A stretch of DNA of 64,000 nt from Nesterenkonia sp. (GCF_029265375.1 NZ_JAJUJJ010000002.1:62001-126000); one strand, 5' to 3'; shown: positions 8,474 to 17,955, numbered from the stretch's first letter. Numbers and translations are program-made. Notes: generated from the letters alone by a model not told the origin.

Positions 8474-9226
8474 ATGACCGGGTCTGAGCAGGCGCCGCGC
8501 ACGGAAGAAACTCACCTGTCACGCCGGGCCCGCCGGGCCGCACGCGGCGATGATTCCCGCCGGCTGAACGCCTGGCCGTACCTGATTGCCTCCGTGCTGG
8601 TGGTGCTGATCACCCTGGGGGCGCTCTGGTGGTTTCTGTGGCGGCCCGTCGAGGAAGAGGTGGCCTGGGAATGGGTGGACGATCCCGTCGACGGCGTCCA
8701 CGCCCGGGACGTTCCGCCCGAGGACTGGGAGGCCGGTTGGTGCCTGACCCGCTTTGAGGACGACCAGACACCGGCCGACGTCGTCGACTGCGAGCAGAGC
8801 TACCAGGCACAGGTGATGCTGCGCCGCAATATCAGCGACGGCCCCTACCCCGGCGACCAGGTGGTCATCGACACCGCCCACCGGTGGTGCCACGAGGAGC
8901 TTCCGCTGGACACTGAAGCGGTGGCCCAGGCCGACTACGGGCTGGAGGTCCGGCTCTGGCATCCCACCGAGTCCACCTGGCGCGACGACTATGACCGGAT
9001 GGTCTCCTGCTTCCTGACCCGCGCCGATGGCGAGGAGATGAGCGGCAGCTTCCTGGCGGCCGAGGACGACGCCGAATCCTCCGCGGAGGAGGAAGACATC
9101 GGCGTCGTCGACGGCGAGAGCCCCGAGGCGGAGGACCCGCAGGATGAGGGCACTGCGGAGGAGGGCCCGGACGAGGAGGATCCCCAGCAGGAGGACCCGG
9201 AGGAGACTGACTCAGAGGAGCAGTAG
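8474..9226 (+). CDS. Membrane-anchored protein, septum-formation-like extracytoplasmic domain
   Basis: 250 residues: a basic cytoplasmic N-terminus, one membrane helix (YLIASVLVVLITLGALWWFL, ~36-55), an extracytoplasmic domain with four cysteines (GWCLTRFEDD, DVVDCEQSYQAQVML, HRWCHEEL, MVSCFLTR), and a ~65-residue Glu/Asp-rich tail. Cysteine spacing and 'VDCxxxxxAQV' recall the Septum_form domain of actinobacteria (family memory, not searched). The last 15 bp overlap the 3' end of the small membrane gene on the other strand. Function unproven. Confidence 0.7.
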   Translation: MTGSEQAPRTEETHLSRRARRAARGDDSRRLNAWPYLIASVLVVLITLGALWWFLWRPVEEEVAWEWVDDPVDGVHARDVPPEDWEAGWCLTRFEDDQTPADVVDCEQSYQAQVMLRRNISDGPYPGDQVVIDTAHRWCHEELPLDTEAVAQADYGLEVRLWHPTESTWRDDYDRMVSCFLTRADGEEMSGSFLAAEDDAESSAEEEDIGVVDGESPEAEDPQDEGTAEEGPDEEDPQQEDPEETDSEEQ

Positions 9227-9427
9227 CCCTCCGCTGAGCAGCTCAGCGCTCAGCATCCAGGTGCCCTCCACCACATGGGAGACCATTGCGGTCATCCAGT
9301 CCACCAGTCGCAGCAGCACCACAGCGGCGGCGATCCCGACCACCGCCAGGAACCCTACGAGCACCAGGGCGATTATCAGCGCCCGCCACCCGTCCCACAC
9401 GGGCGGCATCGACGCGTGGTAGGTCAT
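9212..9427 (-). CDS. Small membrane protein coupled to clpB
   Basis: A 71-residue protein starting MTYHASMPPVWDGWRALII. It has one long hydrophobic helix (ALIIALVLVGFLAVVGIAAA, continuing to VVLLRLVDW) and a hydrophobic C-terminal stretch ending GGLLLL. ATG 9427 comes one nucleotide after the clpB TGA, which argues for translational coupling and a real gene rather than a chance frame. A longer same-frame reading extends into clpB and is rejected. Family not recognised; a role tied to ClpB or envelope stress would be speculation. Confidence 0.6.
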   Translation of the reverse strand: MTYHASMPPVWDGWRALIIALVLVGFLAVVGIAAAVVLLRLVDWMTAMVSHVVEGTWMLSAELLSGGLLLL

Positions 9428-9428
9428 C

Positions 9429-12065
9429 TCAGCTATCCACCTCCTGTTCGGCAGTGATGTTCTTCTTGGACACGGTGAGTCCGTGGACTGTGTCGTCGCT
9501 GATGGCGATCTCGTCGCGGTCGACCAGCACGGTGTCGCCGTCGTCGATCTCGCCTGCCAGCAGCGCCTTGGCCAACTGATCCCCGATCTCCCGCTGGACC
9601 AGGCGGCGCAGCGGCCGGGCGCCATAGGCCGGGTCATAGCCGGTGAAGCCCAGCCACTCCTTGGCGGCATCGGTGACCTCCAGCACCAGGCGGCGGGAAG
9701 CCAGTCGGTCGGAGAGCGCAGCTATCTGCAGGTCCACGATCGAGGTCAGCTGCTCCATGGACAGCGGGTCGAAGATGACGATGTCGTCCAGCCGGTTGAG
9801 GAACTCGGGCTTGAAGCTGACGTTGACGGTGTCCATGACCTGCTTGCGCTTGGCCTCCTCCTCCAGGGACTGGTCCACCAGGAACTGGCTTCCCAGATTG
9901 GAGGTGAGGATCAGCACCACATTGCGGAAGTCCACGGTGCGGCCCTGGCCGTCGGTGAGGCGGCCGTCGTCGAGGACCTGCAGCAGGATGTCGAAGACCT
10001 CCGGGTGGGCCTTCTCCACCTCGTCGAGCAGCACCACCGAGTAGGGACGGCGGCGGACCGCTTCGGTGAGCTGGCCGCCCTCGTCGTAGCCGACGTATCC
10101 CGGGGGCGCTCCGACCAGGCGGGCCACCGAGTGCTTCTCCGAGTATTCGGACATATCGATGCGCACCATGGAGCGCTCGTCGTCGAAGAGGAACTCGGCC
10201 AGCGCCTTCGCCAGCTCGGTTTTGCCCACGCCGGTCGGGCCCAGGAACAGGAAGCTTCCGGTGGGCCGGTCCGGGTCGGCCACCCCGGTGCGGGCGCGCC
10301 GGATGGCGTCGGAGACCGAGGCGACGGCGCGGTGCTGGCCGATCAGCCGCGAGCCGATGAGCTCCTCCATGCGCAGCAGCTTCTCGGTTTCGCCCGCCAG
10401 CAGGCGTCCGGTGGGGATGCCGGTCCAGGCGGAGATCACCTCGGCGATGGCGTCTGAGTCCACGCGCTCAGGAACCATCCGGTCCCCGGCGTCGGCGGAC
10501 CGCTCGGCCTCCTCGGCGGCGACGAGCTTCTTCTCCAGCTCGGGCAGCTCGCCGTAGCGCAGCCGGGCGGCCTCGCCGAAGTCACCTTCGCGCTCGGCAC
10601 GTTCGGCGGCGGACTTCAGCTCGTCGCGGCGGGCACGCAGCTCACCGGCGCGGACGTGGGCGCCGCGCTCGGCCTCCCACCGGGCCTGCAGCTCGCGGAG
10701 CTTCTCCTCCTTATTGGCCAGCTCCTCGCGCAGGGCTTCCAGGCGCTCCCGGGAGGCGGCGTCGGTCTCCTCGTTCAGCCACTGCTCCTCGACCTTGAGG
10801 CGTTCTACCTCGCGGCGCAGCTCGTCGATCTCCACGGGGTCGGAGTCCAGCTCCATCTTCAGCCGGGAGGCGGCCTCGTCGACGAGGTCGATGGCCTTGT
10901 CCGGCAGCTGGCGTCCGGTGATGTAGCGGTGGGAGAGGCTGGCGGCGGAGACCAGTGCGGCGTCGGAGATCTCCACACCGTGGTGGGCCTCGTACTTCTC
11001 CTTGATGCCGCGCAGGATCGCCACTGTGTCCTCCACCGAGGGCTCGCCGACGTAGACCTGCTGGAAGCGGCGCTCCAGGGCGGCGTCGGACTCGATGTTC
11101 TCCCGGTACTCGTCCAAGGTGGTGGCGCCGATCAGCCGCAGCTCGCCGCGGGCCAGCATGGGCTTGAGCATGTTTCCGGCATCCATGGAGCCGTCTGAGC
11201 TGCCTCCGGCGCCGACGACGGTGTGGATCTCATCGATGAAGCTGATGATCTGCCCGTCGGCGCTCTTGATCTCATCCAGCACGGCCTTCAGCCGCTCTTC
11301 GAACTCACCGCGATACTTGGATCCGGCGACCATGGCGCCGAGGTCCAAAGCGATCAGCCGCTTGTTCTTCAGCGCCTCGGGCACGTCCCCGGCTTCGATG
11401 CGCTGGGCCAGACCTTCGACGACGGCGGTCTTGCCGACTCCGGGCTCACCGATGAGCACGGGGTTGTTCTTGGTGCGGCGGGAGAGGACCTGGACGACTC
11501 TGCGGATCTCTGCATCACGGCCGATGACGGGGTCCAGCTTGCCCTCTTTGGCCAGGGCGGTGAGGTCGGTGCCGAACTTCTCCAGGGCATCGAAGGTGCC
11601 TTCCGGATCCGGGGTGGTGACCTTTCGGTCCCCGCGCAGGCTGGGCAGTTCGGCCTTCAGCGCCTCCGTGGTGGCCCCGGCCTCGGTCAGCGCCCGGCCG
11701 GCGGGGCCGCCGTCGGCGGCTATACCCAGCAGCAGGTGCTCGGTGGAGACGTAGTCGTCGCCCATCTCCTCGGCGGCCGCCTGGGCGGTCTTGATCACGT
11801 TCAGCCCGGCTTGGGAGAACTGCGGGGCAGAGACGGAGTCCCCGCTGGTGGCCGGCAGCGATTTGATGGCGGCAGAAGCGCGCGTGGAGACGGCGTCGGG
11901 GTCAGCGCCGGTGGACTTCAGCAGGGCGACGGCGATGGATTCGCGCTGGTCCATGAGCGCCTTGAGCAGGTGGGCAGGCTCCACCTGCGGATTGCCCGCC
12001 GTGTTGGCATTCATGGCCGCCGCAGAGACGGCCTCCTGTGACTTGGTGGTGAGCTTGACGTCCAT
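9429..12065 (-). CDS. clpB: ATP-dependent chaperone ClpB
   Basis: 878-residue cytosolic disaggregase that works with DnaK to rescue aggregated protein. Order of domains: Clp N-domain (1-145), AAA+ 1 with Walker [10 protein letters not shown] (~205) and Walker [10 protein letters not shown], the coiled-coil middle domain (~400-525, Glu/Arg-rich), AAA+ 2 with GPTGVGKTE (~605) and [20 protein letters not shown], and the C-terminal D2-small domain. Length matches ClpB. The upstream region carries a perfect HAIR inverted repeat (12104-12138), so the gene should be repressed by HspR and induced by heat. A small membrane-protein gene follows one nucleotide after its stop. Confidence 0.98.
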   Translation of the reverse strand: MDVKLTTKSQEAVSAAAMNANTAGNPQVEPAHLLKALMDQRESIAVALLKSTGADPDAVSTRASAAIKSLPATSGDSVSAPQFSQAGLNVIKTAQAAAEEMGDDYVSTEHLLLGIAADGGPAGRALTEAGATTEALKAELPSLRGDRKVTTPDPEGTFDALEKFGTDLTALAKEGKLDPVIGRDAEIRRVVQVLSRRTKNNPVLIGEPGVGKTAVVEGLAQRIEAGDVPEALKNKRLIALDLGAMVAGSKYRGEFEERLKAVLDEIKSADGQIISFIDEIHTVVGAGGSSDGSMDAGNMLKPMLARGELRLIGATTLDEYRENIESDAALERRFQQVYVGEPSVEDTVAILRGIKEKYEAHHGVEISDAALVSAASLSHRYITGRQLPDKAIDLVDEAASRLKMELDSDPVEIDELRREVERLKVEEQWLNEETDAASRERLEALREELANKEEKLRELQARWEAERGAHVRAGELRARRDELKSAAERAEREGDFGEAARLRYGELPELEKKLVAAEEAERSADAGDRMVPERVDSDAIAEVISAWTGIPTGRLLAGETEKLLRMEELIGSRLIGQHRAVASVSDAIRRARTGVADPDRPTGSFLFLGPTGVGKTELAKALAEFLFDDERSMVRIDMSEYSEKHSVARLVGAPPGYVGYDEGGQLTEAVRRRPYSVVLLDEVEKAHPEVFDILLQVLDDGRLTDGQGRTVDFRNVVLILTSNLGSQFLVDQSLEEEAKRKQVMDTVNVSFKPEFLNRLDDIVIFDPLSMEQLTSIVDLQIAALSDRLASRRLVLEVTDAAKEWLGFTGYDPAYGARPLRRLVQREIGDQLAKALLAGEIDDGDTVLVDRDEIAISDDTVHGLTVSKKNITAEQEVDS

Positions 12066-12103
12066 GGGCTGTGCGCCCCCTTTCTTGGTGGTGCGGAACG
12101 CCT

Positions 12104-12138
12104 CGATAAAGTTGAGTCCGCTCTACTCAACTTTATCG
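12104..12138. promoter_or_regulatory. HAIR element (HspR operator) of clpB
   Basis: Perfect 14-bp inverted repeat: CGATAAAGTTGAGT (12104-12117), 7-nt spacer, ACTCAACTTTATCG (12125-12138). The core TTGAGT-N7-ACTCAA matches the HspR consensus CTTGAGT-N7-ACTCAAG except for the outermost base of each arm. It lies 39 bp upstream of clpB. HspR control of clpB is established in actinobacteria; binding here is inferred. Confidence 0.88.
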
Positions 12139-12261
12139 CCATCGCCGTTATTCCGGGTAATCGCGCTCGCCCACTCGGCGACGGTAGCTCTTCAGCACCA
12201 TCGCGCAGGGCAGCGCCGCTAGGCTTGGAGGTGCTGGTCGATGCGCAGATGGAGGACCCCG

Positions 12262-12876
12262 ATGAGCCCTCACACCTCAGATGCCGAGCCTGCGCGCAGC
12301 TATGCGGAAGCGGTGCGCCGCGGGGTGCCGCTTCGGAACAGCGACGGGCTGCTCGAATACCCCACCGTGCGCAGCCGGCCGGCGCCGGACTTCAGACTGG
12401 GCCTGTTCCACCGGACTCTGCTCATTGGAAGCGTGGTGGTTTCTTTGGGCCACACGCTCTGGATGGTGACGCGAATACCCTCGATGCCGCAGCAGGTGCC
12501 GATGCACTTCGCCGCCGACGGGTCGGTCAATCGATACGGCTCTCCCTGGGAGATCGCCGCACTGGGAGCTTTTATGGCGGCGGTGATCATCGGGTGTGCC
12601 GTGCTGACCCGATACCCCCGGATCTACAATCTGGGACGCCATGTCACCGAGCTGAATATCCAGGCGCACTACAAGAACAATGTCCAGCTCATGGTCTGGG
12701 TGGTAGTCAGTCTGGCCGTCCTGCACATCCACATCCAGGGCACAGTTGCCGGGGACTGGCCCCTCAGCCCGGGCCTGTGGATCGGCATGGCCTTGCTGCT
12801 CGGCTCGGTCACGTTCTTTACGCTGCGATCATTCCGGCTCTCAGCGCACCCGCCGGGTGAGCGGAGCGGGACGTGA
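12262..12876 (+). CDS. DUF1648-type membrane protein
   Basis: 204 residues with about four membrane helices. The short motif PQQVPMHFAADGSVNRYGSP matches the DUF1648 signature (P.(Q/E)VP.HF...G..(D/N)RYG), found in SdpI-like and other membrane proteins of unknown function. I start at ATG 12262 because GGAGG at 12251-12255 sits 6 nt before it; an ATG at 12241 adds 7 residues. The TGA overlaps the ATG of the downstream hydrolase (TGATG), so the two are translationally coupled. Confidence 0.75.
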   Translation: MSPHTSDAEPARSYAEAVRRGVPLRNSDGLLEYPTVRSRPAPDFRLGLFHRTLLIGSVVVSLGHTLWMVTRIPSMPQQVPMHFAADGSVNRYGSPWEIAALGAFMAAVIIGCAVLTRYPRIYNLGRHVTELNIQAHYKNNVQLMVWVVVSLAVLHIHIQGTVAGDWPLSPGLWIGMALLLGSVTFFTLRSFRLSAHPPGERSGT

Positions 12877-13589
12877 TGAATCGGCTCCCCGCCATAGAGG
12901 GCGCCGAACCGCTCCTGCTCGATGTGGCCGATGTGCAGCTGGGCGGCTATGCCTGGTGGAGTCAGCGCAGCGCTCCGGCGGTGCTGCTTCTGCACGGGTG
13001 GGGCGAGGATGCCTCCACCATGGCGCCGGTGGCTGGCCAGGTTCGTTCCCGCCTGTGGCACGCAGTGAGCATCTCCCTGCGCGGATGGCCCGGTTCCACC
13101 GGAGTCGACGACTATGGGCTGAGCGCGGCGCAGGACATCGCAGGTGCGCTTGATTGGATCCGGGCTCAGCCGCGCGTCTCATCGGCCGCACTGCTGGGGT
13201 TCTCCATGGGCGGACTCATGGCGAGCTTGGCCGCCGCAGAGCAGGCGCCGGGGGCCCTTGCGGGAGTGACAGTGGTCAGCGCACCCAGTGACCTCACAGC
13301 GTTCTACCGCGACACCGCCTACGACGGCGTCCGGCGATATCTGGATGCCACGCTGCAGCCTCAGCAGTGGCGGGACTCCTCTCCGCTGACCCATGCCAGT
13401 CGTCTTGTCCACCCGATGCTGGTGGTCACTGGCACCCGGGATTCGATGACCCCACCTGCGCAGGGTGGACAGCTGGCAGAAGCGGCCCCGAATGCCCAGC
13501 ACATGGAAGTCGACGGGATGGACCACCGTCCCTCCGAGGCGCAATGGGAGCGGATTCTGAGCGTGTCGGCACAGCTCTTCGGTCTGTGA
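12876..13589 (+). CDS. Alpha/beta-hydrolase family protein
   Basis: 237-residue serine hydrolase fold. VLLLHGWGEDAST supplies the oxyanion-hole HG motif, GFSMGG the nucleophile elbow (Ser near 110), LVVTGTRDSMTPP the acid region, and EVDGMDHRPS the candidate catalytic His. It resembles peptidase/esterase members of the Hydrolase_4/6 group; substrate unknown. The ATG at 12876 overlaps the preceding stop by one base, preferred over the GTG three bases upstream. Confidence 0.82.
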   Translation: MNRLPAIEGAEPLLLDVADVQLGGYAWWSQRSAPAVLLLHGWGEDASTMAPVAGQVRSRLWHAVSISLRGWPGSTGVDDYGLSAAQDIAGALDWIRAQPRVSSAALLGFSMGGLMASLAAAEQAPGALAGVTVVSAPSDLTAFYRDTAYDGVRRYLDATLQPQQWRDSSPLTHASRLVHPMLVVTGTRDSMTPPAQGGQLAEAAPNAQHMEVDGMDHRPSEAQWERILSVSAQLFGL

Positions 13590-13655
13590 AGCGACTCGAG
13601 GGACTCTCCGGGAACGGGCACTCGCGCTGATTCAGGATCTATCCAAGCCAAGGGC

Positions 13656-13671
13656 CTGTCCTGCAGGACAG
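13656..13671. repeat. Perfect 16-bp palindrome
   Basis: CTGTCCTGCAGGACAG, self-complementary, 67 bp after the hydrolase stop and overlapping the first unit of the 23-nt repeat array. It could be a protein-binding site or part of a terminator. Confidence 0.55.
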
Positions 13672-13750
13672 TCAGCAGAGGCTCTACGCTGCATCTAGCA
13701 GGACCTCTACGCTACAAATAGCAGTCCTTCTGCACTACAACCAGCAGGAA
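13659..13750. repeat. Four degenerate 23-nt tandem repeats
   Basis: Units at 13659, 13682, 13705 and 13728, each 23 nt. The last three align as YTCTRCRCTRCANNYAGCAG plus three bases; the first is more divergent. All carry AGCAG at the same place. The 290-bp gap between the hydrolase and the deacetylase (13590-13877) has no supported gene. Function unknown: an RNA structure or a repeated binding site are both possible. Confidence 0.6.
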
Positions 13751-13877
13751 GGCTGCGGCGTCTCTTCCCCTTCACCACCCACGCAGCGGCCACCGATCGG
13801 AGCGGCAAGGCCGGGCATAGATCTCAGGGCAGGTCGCTGCCCGGTCTGTGTGGAGGATCCGCATAGGCTGTGTCATT

Positions 13878-14882
13878 GTGCGACGTCTTCCCCCGTTCGG
13901 TCGCACGGTCTGTGCAGCCGTCCTCACCGGCGCGCTGCTGCTGGGACCGGCCACCGTCACCTCCCCCAGTGCCGCCCTGCCTGCTGCCCCGCAGATCTGG
14001 GCCCCCGCAGTCAATGAACCCGCCGAAGCCGTGCGCCGGGCGATCGCCGAGTATCCTTGGCCGCAGCAGGAGGACCGGCCACAGCGGCGAAACGCAGCGA
14101 GTCCCCGCAGCGACGGCGACTCAGCAGGCCGCCTCGCCCAGAACCAGGCAGACCAGCGAACCCAGGAGAACGCCGCGGAGGGAAGGAGCCGGATGCCGCA
14201 CGATGGCCGCGCCGGACGGGACCGGATGCACCTCAACCCTGCGGGCCCGGTGGACTGCTCTGCTCAGCCCTGCGTGGCCCTGACCTTCGACGACGGCCCA
14301 GTGCAGCAGACCCGCCAGATCCTCGAAGCACTGGACAGTGTCAGCGCACGCGCCAGCTTCTTCATGCTCGGCTCCATGGTCGCCCAGAACCCGGACATCA
14401 CCGTCGAGGTGGCCGCCGCCGGGCACCAGATCGGCAGTCACGGATGGTCCCACACCGCGTTCGACGAGCTCACCCCCGCCGAGCTTGCCGAGGAGTTGGA
14501 CCGCACTGCTGAAGCCATCCAGGGCGCCACCGGCACGGCCCCGACTCTGGTGCGCCCGCCGTTCGGGACCACCAATCCGCAGATCAATGCCGCCCTCGGG
14601 GCACCGGTGATCCTCTGGGACACCGACAGCGGGGACTGGCGCCACCAGGACGCCGAACAGACCCTGACCACGGTGGCCGAACGCGTCGCCCCCGGCTCGA
14701 TCGTCCTGCTGCACGACCTGCAGCCCTCCACCGCGGAGGCCGTCCCGCAGCTGCTGGACCGCCTGCTGGCTGACGGCTACGCCCTGGTGACCGTCGCAGA
14801 GATTCTCGGCCATTCCGGCCAGCCCGGCCAGGTATACCAGTCCGGCCTTGCCCCGCGGGGTGAAGATCGGCCTCAAGGCTGA
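13878..14882 (+). CDS. Secreted polysaccharide deacetylase (NodB domain)
   Basis: 334 residues from GTG 13878. N-terminal signal region (RLPPFGRTVCAAVLTGALLL, then a possible AxA-like site), a low-complexity hydrophilic linker (~55-125), then a NodB/CE4 domain: VALTFDDGP (motif 1, catalytic Asp), HQIGSHGWSH (metal His pair), RPPFGTTN (motif 3), ILWDTDSGDWRH (motif 4) and SIVLLHD (motif 5). All five motifs are present, so it should be an active metal-dependent deacetylase of peptidoglycan or another cell-wall polysaccharide. The start is uncertain: GTG 13848 in the same frame is an alternative. Confidence 0.88.
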   Translation: MRRLPPFGRTVCAAVLTGALLLGPATVTSPSAALPAAPQIWAPAVNEPAEAVRRAIAEYPWPQQEDRPQRRNAASPRSDGDSAGRLAQNQADQRTQENAAEGRSRMPHDGRAGRDRMHLNPAGPVDCSAQPCVALTFDDGPVQQTRQILEALDSVSARASFFMLGSMVAQNPDITVEVAAAGHQIGSHGWSHTAFDELTPAELAEELDRTAEAIQGATGTAPTLVRPPFGTTNPQINAALGAPVILWDTDSGDWRHQDAEQTLTTVAERVAPGSIVLLHDLQPSTAEAVPQLLDRLLADGYALVTVAEILGHSGQPGQVYQSGLAPRGEDRPQG

Positions 14883-14917
14883 CGACGCCGACGGGCTCCT
14901 CCGGAAGAATAACTCCC

Positions 14918-15514
14918 ATGATTGAGACACTTCCGCTGCTGGCCGACTCCGCTCCCCTGCTCAGCGCCGGGCAGGAAGGACTGACAGACCCGGCCGAGCT
15001 CCTGTACCCCGAAGACACCTGGATCGGTCGGCTCCGGCTCTGGGTGGACGGCCTGCCGGCCGCTGTGCAGTGGCTGGGCCTGATGGCGATCTCCGCCATC
15101 CCGTTCATCGAGTCCTACGGCGGAGGATTCGTCGGCGTCGTCGTCGGCATGCCGCTGTGGGCCGCCGTGATCTCTGCGGCCATCGGCAACGCGGTCTCCG
15201 TGGCAGTAGTGGTCTACGGGGCCCATTGGATCCGCGAGCAGGTGCTGAAGCGCCGCGAGCCGAAGGAGCTCAGCGACCGGCAGCGAAGCCGGAGGGAGAA
15301 AGCTCAAAGGCTGTTCGACAAGTTCGGAGTCCCGGGGGTCTCCCTGCTGGGACCGGTGGCGCTGCCGAGCCAGTTCACCGCACCGCTGATGGTCTCCTTC
15401 GGCGCCAGCCGGCACCGAGTGATGGTGTGGATGGCGGTCTCCATCGTGCTGTGGGGGCTGGGTATGGCGCTGCTGGCAGTCGGCTTCCTGCACCTCATTG
15501 CCGGGTCGATGTAG
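14918..15514 (+). CDS. Small multidrug export-type membrane protein (PF06695-like)
   Basis: 198 residues. After ~45 hydrophilic residues come membrane segments with the family pattern AISAIPFIESYGGGFVGVVV, NAVSVAVVVYGAHWIREQVL, a charged loop, and FGVPGVSLLGPVALPSQFTA with GASRHRV. The E-S-Y and P-x-x-SQ elements recall the small multi-drug export protein family. The family name comes from weak experimental work; transport role is uncertain. Monocistronic, 35 bp after the deacetylase. Confidence 0.75.
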   Translation: MIETLPLLADSAPLLSAGQEGLTDPAELLYPEDTWIGRLRLWVDGLPAAVQWLGLMAISAIPFIESYGGGFVGVVVGMPLWAAVISAAIGNAVSVAVVVYGAHWIREQVLKRREPKELSDRQRSRREKAQRLFDKFGVPGVSLLGPVALPSQFTAPLMVSFGASRHRVMVWMAVSIVLWGLGMALLAVGFLHLIAGSM

Positions 15515-15534
15515 ACGAAAGCCCCTGCTCCGGT

Positions 15535-16638
15535 TCAGCGCTGATGCTCATCCCGCGGGTAGCGCTGCAGCTCGCGGCTTCCCTGGGTGAGGTTCTTCAG
15601 TTCGGCGTCGTTGTCGAAGTTCGAGCCGATAGCACCAGCCACCGTGCCCATCGACGCTGAGAGCCACGCTATGGAGGCATAGTTGCTGAAGTCGGCTTCC
15701 TCGCCGATGGTGTCGGTCATGAACTGCGGGTCGATGAGCATCAGGCCGATGACCAGGATGGCCAGAAAAAGCGCGCCGTAGATCGCTGTGACGCTGAGCA
15801 GCAGCGTCGCGACTGTGGAGGTGTTGTAGATGAACGCCTCCCGCTTGCCGCCGACCGCCCTGGGGCGGTCCCAGAGTCCGTTGGACACCAGCAGCCAGAG
15901 AACGACGACGGCGACGGCGGCGACTGAGACAGCTGCCAGGCGCCAGGGCGGTAAGAACGTGGCCATCTCCCAGATGGTGGAGAAGAAGACCCCGAAAGCC
16001 GCACTCCCGGTTGCCGCGGCGAACAGACCGGAGAGCTTGGGCAGGGTCCGCAGCGGCTCATTGGCCGCCACCATTCCCAGCGTGGTCCACACCCGGCCGG
16101 GGAAGTAGCGGCTGGGCGTGGTGTAGACGGTTTCGTGGCCCTCCTGATCCTGCACCCGGGAGGTGAGTCCCCCTTTGGTGCGGGCCTCGCCCACCGAGTG
16201 GTAGACCAGTGCGTCCACGCAGCGGCGCAGCTCCCGGCGCAGGCAGTGCCGCACCCGGAACGGCCCCAGGGTGGGAAGGGAGATGATCGCCAGCTTGTCG
16301 ACGAAGTGCAGCTCCGCCTGCTTCGGCCTCCGTCCGGCCATCCGCGGGATTTCGGTGATCACGATGGTGATATCGGCCTCATCCTCGCGGGCCCAGCTCT
16401 GAACCTCCTCCAGGTCCAGGGTTGCGTCCTCGCGCAGCGGGATCAGCGCCTGCTTGTGGATCACCTCGGCGCTGCGACCCCACCATTCCCCCTCGCCCCT
16501 GACCAATCTGCGGACCCACATGGAGGTCCGGCCCGGGTCTGAGTAGATGGCGATGGTCCAGTCGACGGCGTCGTCGCTGTCCTTGCTGTCCTGGGCCCGC
16601 ACCGAGTCAGTGGGCAGGGACTCTCTCCGGTCGGACAT
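15535..16638 (-). CDS. Hypothetical membrane protein
   Basis: 367 residues from ATG 16638 (a GTG at 16662 would add 8). The N-terminal ~190 residues are soluble, with a repeated theme of VDWTIAIYSDPGRTSMWVRR and DITIVITEIPR; the C-terminal half has about four membrane helices (SGLFAAATGSAAFGVFFSTI, LAAVSVAAVAVVVLWLLVSN, ATLLLSVTAIYGALFLAILV). I do not recognise a named family. It converges with the small export protein, 20 bp apart. Confidence 0.7.
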   Translation of the reverse strand: MSDRRESLPTDSVRAQDSKDSDDAVDWTIAIYSDPGRTSMWVRRLVRGEGEWWGRSAEVIHKQALIPLREDATLDLEEVQSWAREDEADITIVITEIPRMAGRRPKQAELHFVDKLAIISLPTLGPFRVRHCLRRELRRCVDALVYHSVGEARTKGGLTSRVQDQEGHETVYTTPSRYFPGRVWTTLGMVAANEPLRTLPKLSGLFAAATGSAAFGVFFSTIWEMATFLPPWRLAAVSVAAVAVVVLWLLVSNGLWDRPRAVGGKREAFIYNTSTVATLLLSVTAIYGALFLAILVIGLMLIDPQFMTDTIGEEADFSNYASIAWLSASMGTVAGAIGSNFDNDAELKNLTQGSRELQRYPRDEHQR

Positions 16639-16707
16639 GCCGGCGAGCGTACGCGCGCACACTCACCGGAGCCTCCAGATTTGCTGGATGCGAACCTATC
16701 ATCAGCC

Positions 16708-17784
16708 TTAAGCGTGGCTGGACAGCTGATCCAGCACCAGCGGCTTCACCCGGGTGCCGTAGAGCTCGATGGCCTCCATCATGTGCTCGTGAGCCAGGGA
16801 TCCATTGCCGTACTTCAATCCGAAGCGCGAGATGCCCAGGGCCTTCTGGGTGCGCACGATCTTCTCCGCCAAGGTCTCCGGAGATCCGACGTAGAGCGCA
16901 CCATGGGCGATCTCCTGGTCGAACTGGTCCCGGCTGGGATAACTGGTGCCCCAGCCGCGCTCCTGACCGATCCGGTGCATGGACTCCGCCCAGGAGGGGT
17001 AGAAGATCTCACGGGCACGCTCGTCAGTCTCAGCCACGAAGCCGTGGGAGTGGCTGGCCACCCGCAGATCCTCAGGCTGGCCGAACTGCGCCAGCGCCCG
17101 CCGGTACAGATCGACCAGCGGCGCAAACCGGGCGGGTGAGCCGCCGATGATCGCCAGCTCCAGTCCCACACCGTGGCGTGCAGCCCGGACCACAGAGTTC
17201 GGCGTGCCGCCCACAGCGATCCAGGTGGGCAGCCCGCGCTCGTGGTCGGTCTTGGGGAAGATCTCCTGCGCGTTCAGCCCGGCCCGGGTCTCCCCCGACC
17301 AGGTCACCGGACCCTCAGAGCGCAGCTTGACGAACAGGTCGACCTTCTCCTCAAAGAGCTGCTCATAGTCGGAGAGGTCGTAGCCGAACAGCGGGTAGGA
17401 CTCGATGAAGCTGCCGCGGCCTAAGGAGACTTCCGCGCGCCCGGAGGTCAGCCCGTCGATGGTGGCGAACCGCTGGTAGACCCGCACCGGATCGTCGGAG
17501 GAGAGCACGGTCACTGCGGAGATGAGCTTGATCCGCTCGGTGGCCGCCCCAATGGCGGCCAGTACGACGTCGGGCGCGGAGATCGCATAGTCGGGCCGGT
17601 GGTGCTCGCCGACGCCGATGACGTCGACTCCGACCTGGTCTGCCAGCACCGCTTCGGCGAGCACATTGCGCAGCACTTCCGGCTGGGAGAGTCGGCGAGC
17701 GCCGTCGGGCGTCTCATTCACATCGCCGAAGGTGTGCAGCCCAAGTTCGAACTGGTCGCTGTGGCGCTCAGTGCTGATTGTCAT
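16708..17784 (-). CDS. LLM-class flavin-dependent oxidoreductase
   Basis: 358 residues from ATG 17784 (MTISTERHSDQFELGLHTFG). Bacterial-luciferase TIM-barrel features: GVDVIGVGEHHRPDYAISAP, RIKLISAVTVLSSDDPVRVY, GRAEVSLGRGSFIESYPLFG and IAVGGTPNSVVRAARHG. It resembles the group annotated as Atu2307/SP_0267-family monooxygenases; it uses FMN/F420-type cofactors, and its substrate is unknown. A longer ORF start at 17835 is not supported by a ribosome site. Stands alone, followed by the LysR gene on the same strand upstream of it. Confidence 0.87.
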   Translation of the reverse strand: MTISTERHSDQFELGLHTFGDVNETPDGARRLSQPEVLRNVLAEAVLADQVGVDVIGVGEHHRPDYAISAPDVVLAAIGAATERIKLISAVTVLSSDDPVRVYQRFATIDGLTSGRAEVSLGRGSFIESYPLFGYDLSDYEQLFEEKVDLFVKLRSEGPVTWSGETRAGLNAQEIFPKTDHERGLPTWIAVGGTPNSVVRAARHGVGLELAIIGGSPARFAPLVDLYRRALAQFGQPEDLRVASHSHGFVAETDERAREIFYPSWAESMHRIGQERGWGTSYPSRDQFDQEIAHGALYVGSPETLAEKIVRTQKALGISRFGLKYGNGSLAHEHMMEAIELYGTRVKPLVLDQLSSHA

Positions 17785-17955
17785 CGAATGTCGCTCTTCC
17801 TGTGGGGTGGCAGCCGGGTCACCTGGCTCAACCACGAGCCCCGGCCAAACATTCCTTCAAATTTTAAATACTAAGATGGGGCGGCGCGAACGGCCAGCGC
17901 AGTGGCACTGCGATCTGGCCGGCTCAGTCGCAGGGAGGTGCCGGCGAGGCCCCGT

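Noticed and set aside
9483..11198. Long plus-strand frames opposite clpB
   Set aside because: Antisense shadows with repetitive Gln/Gly/Val composition and no ribosome sites.
13659..13750. CRISPR array
   Set aside because: Units are only 23 nt with no repeat-spacer division, degenerate, and no cas genes are in the window.
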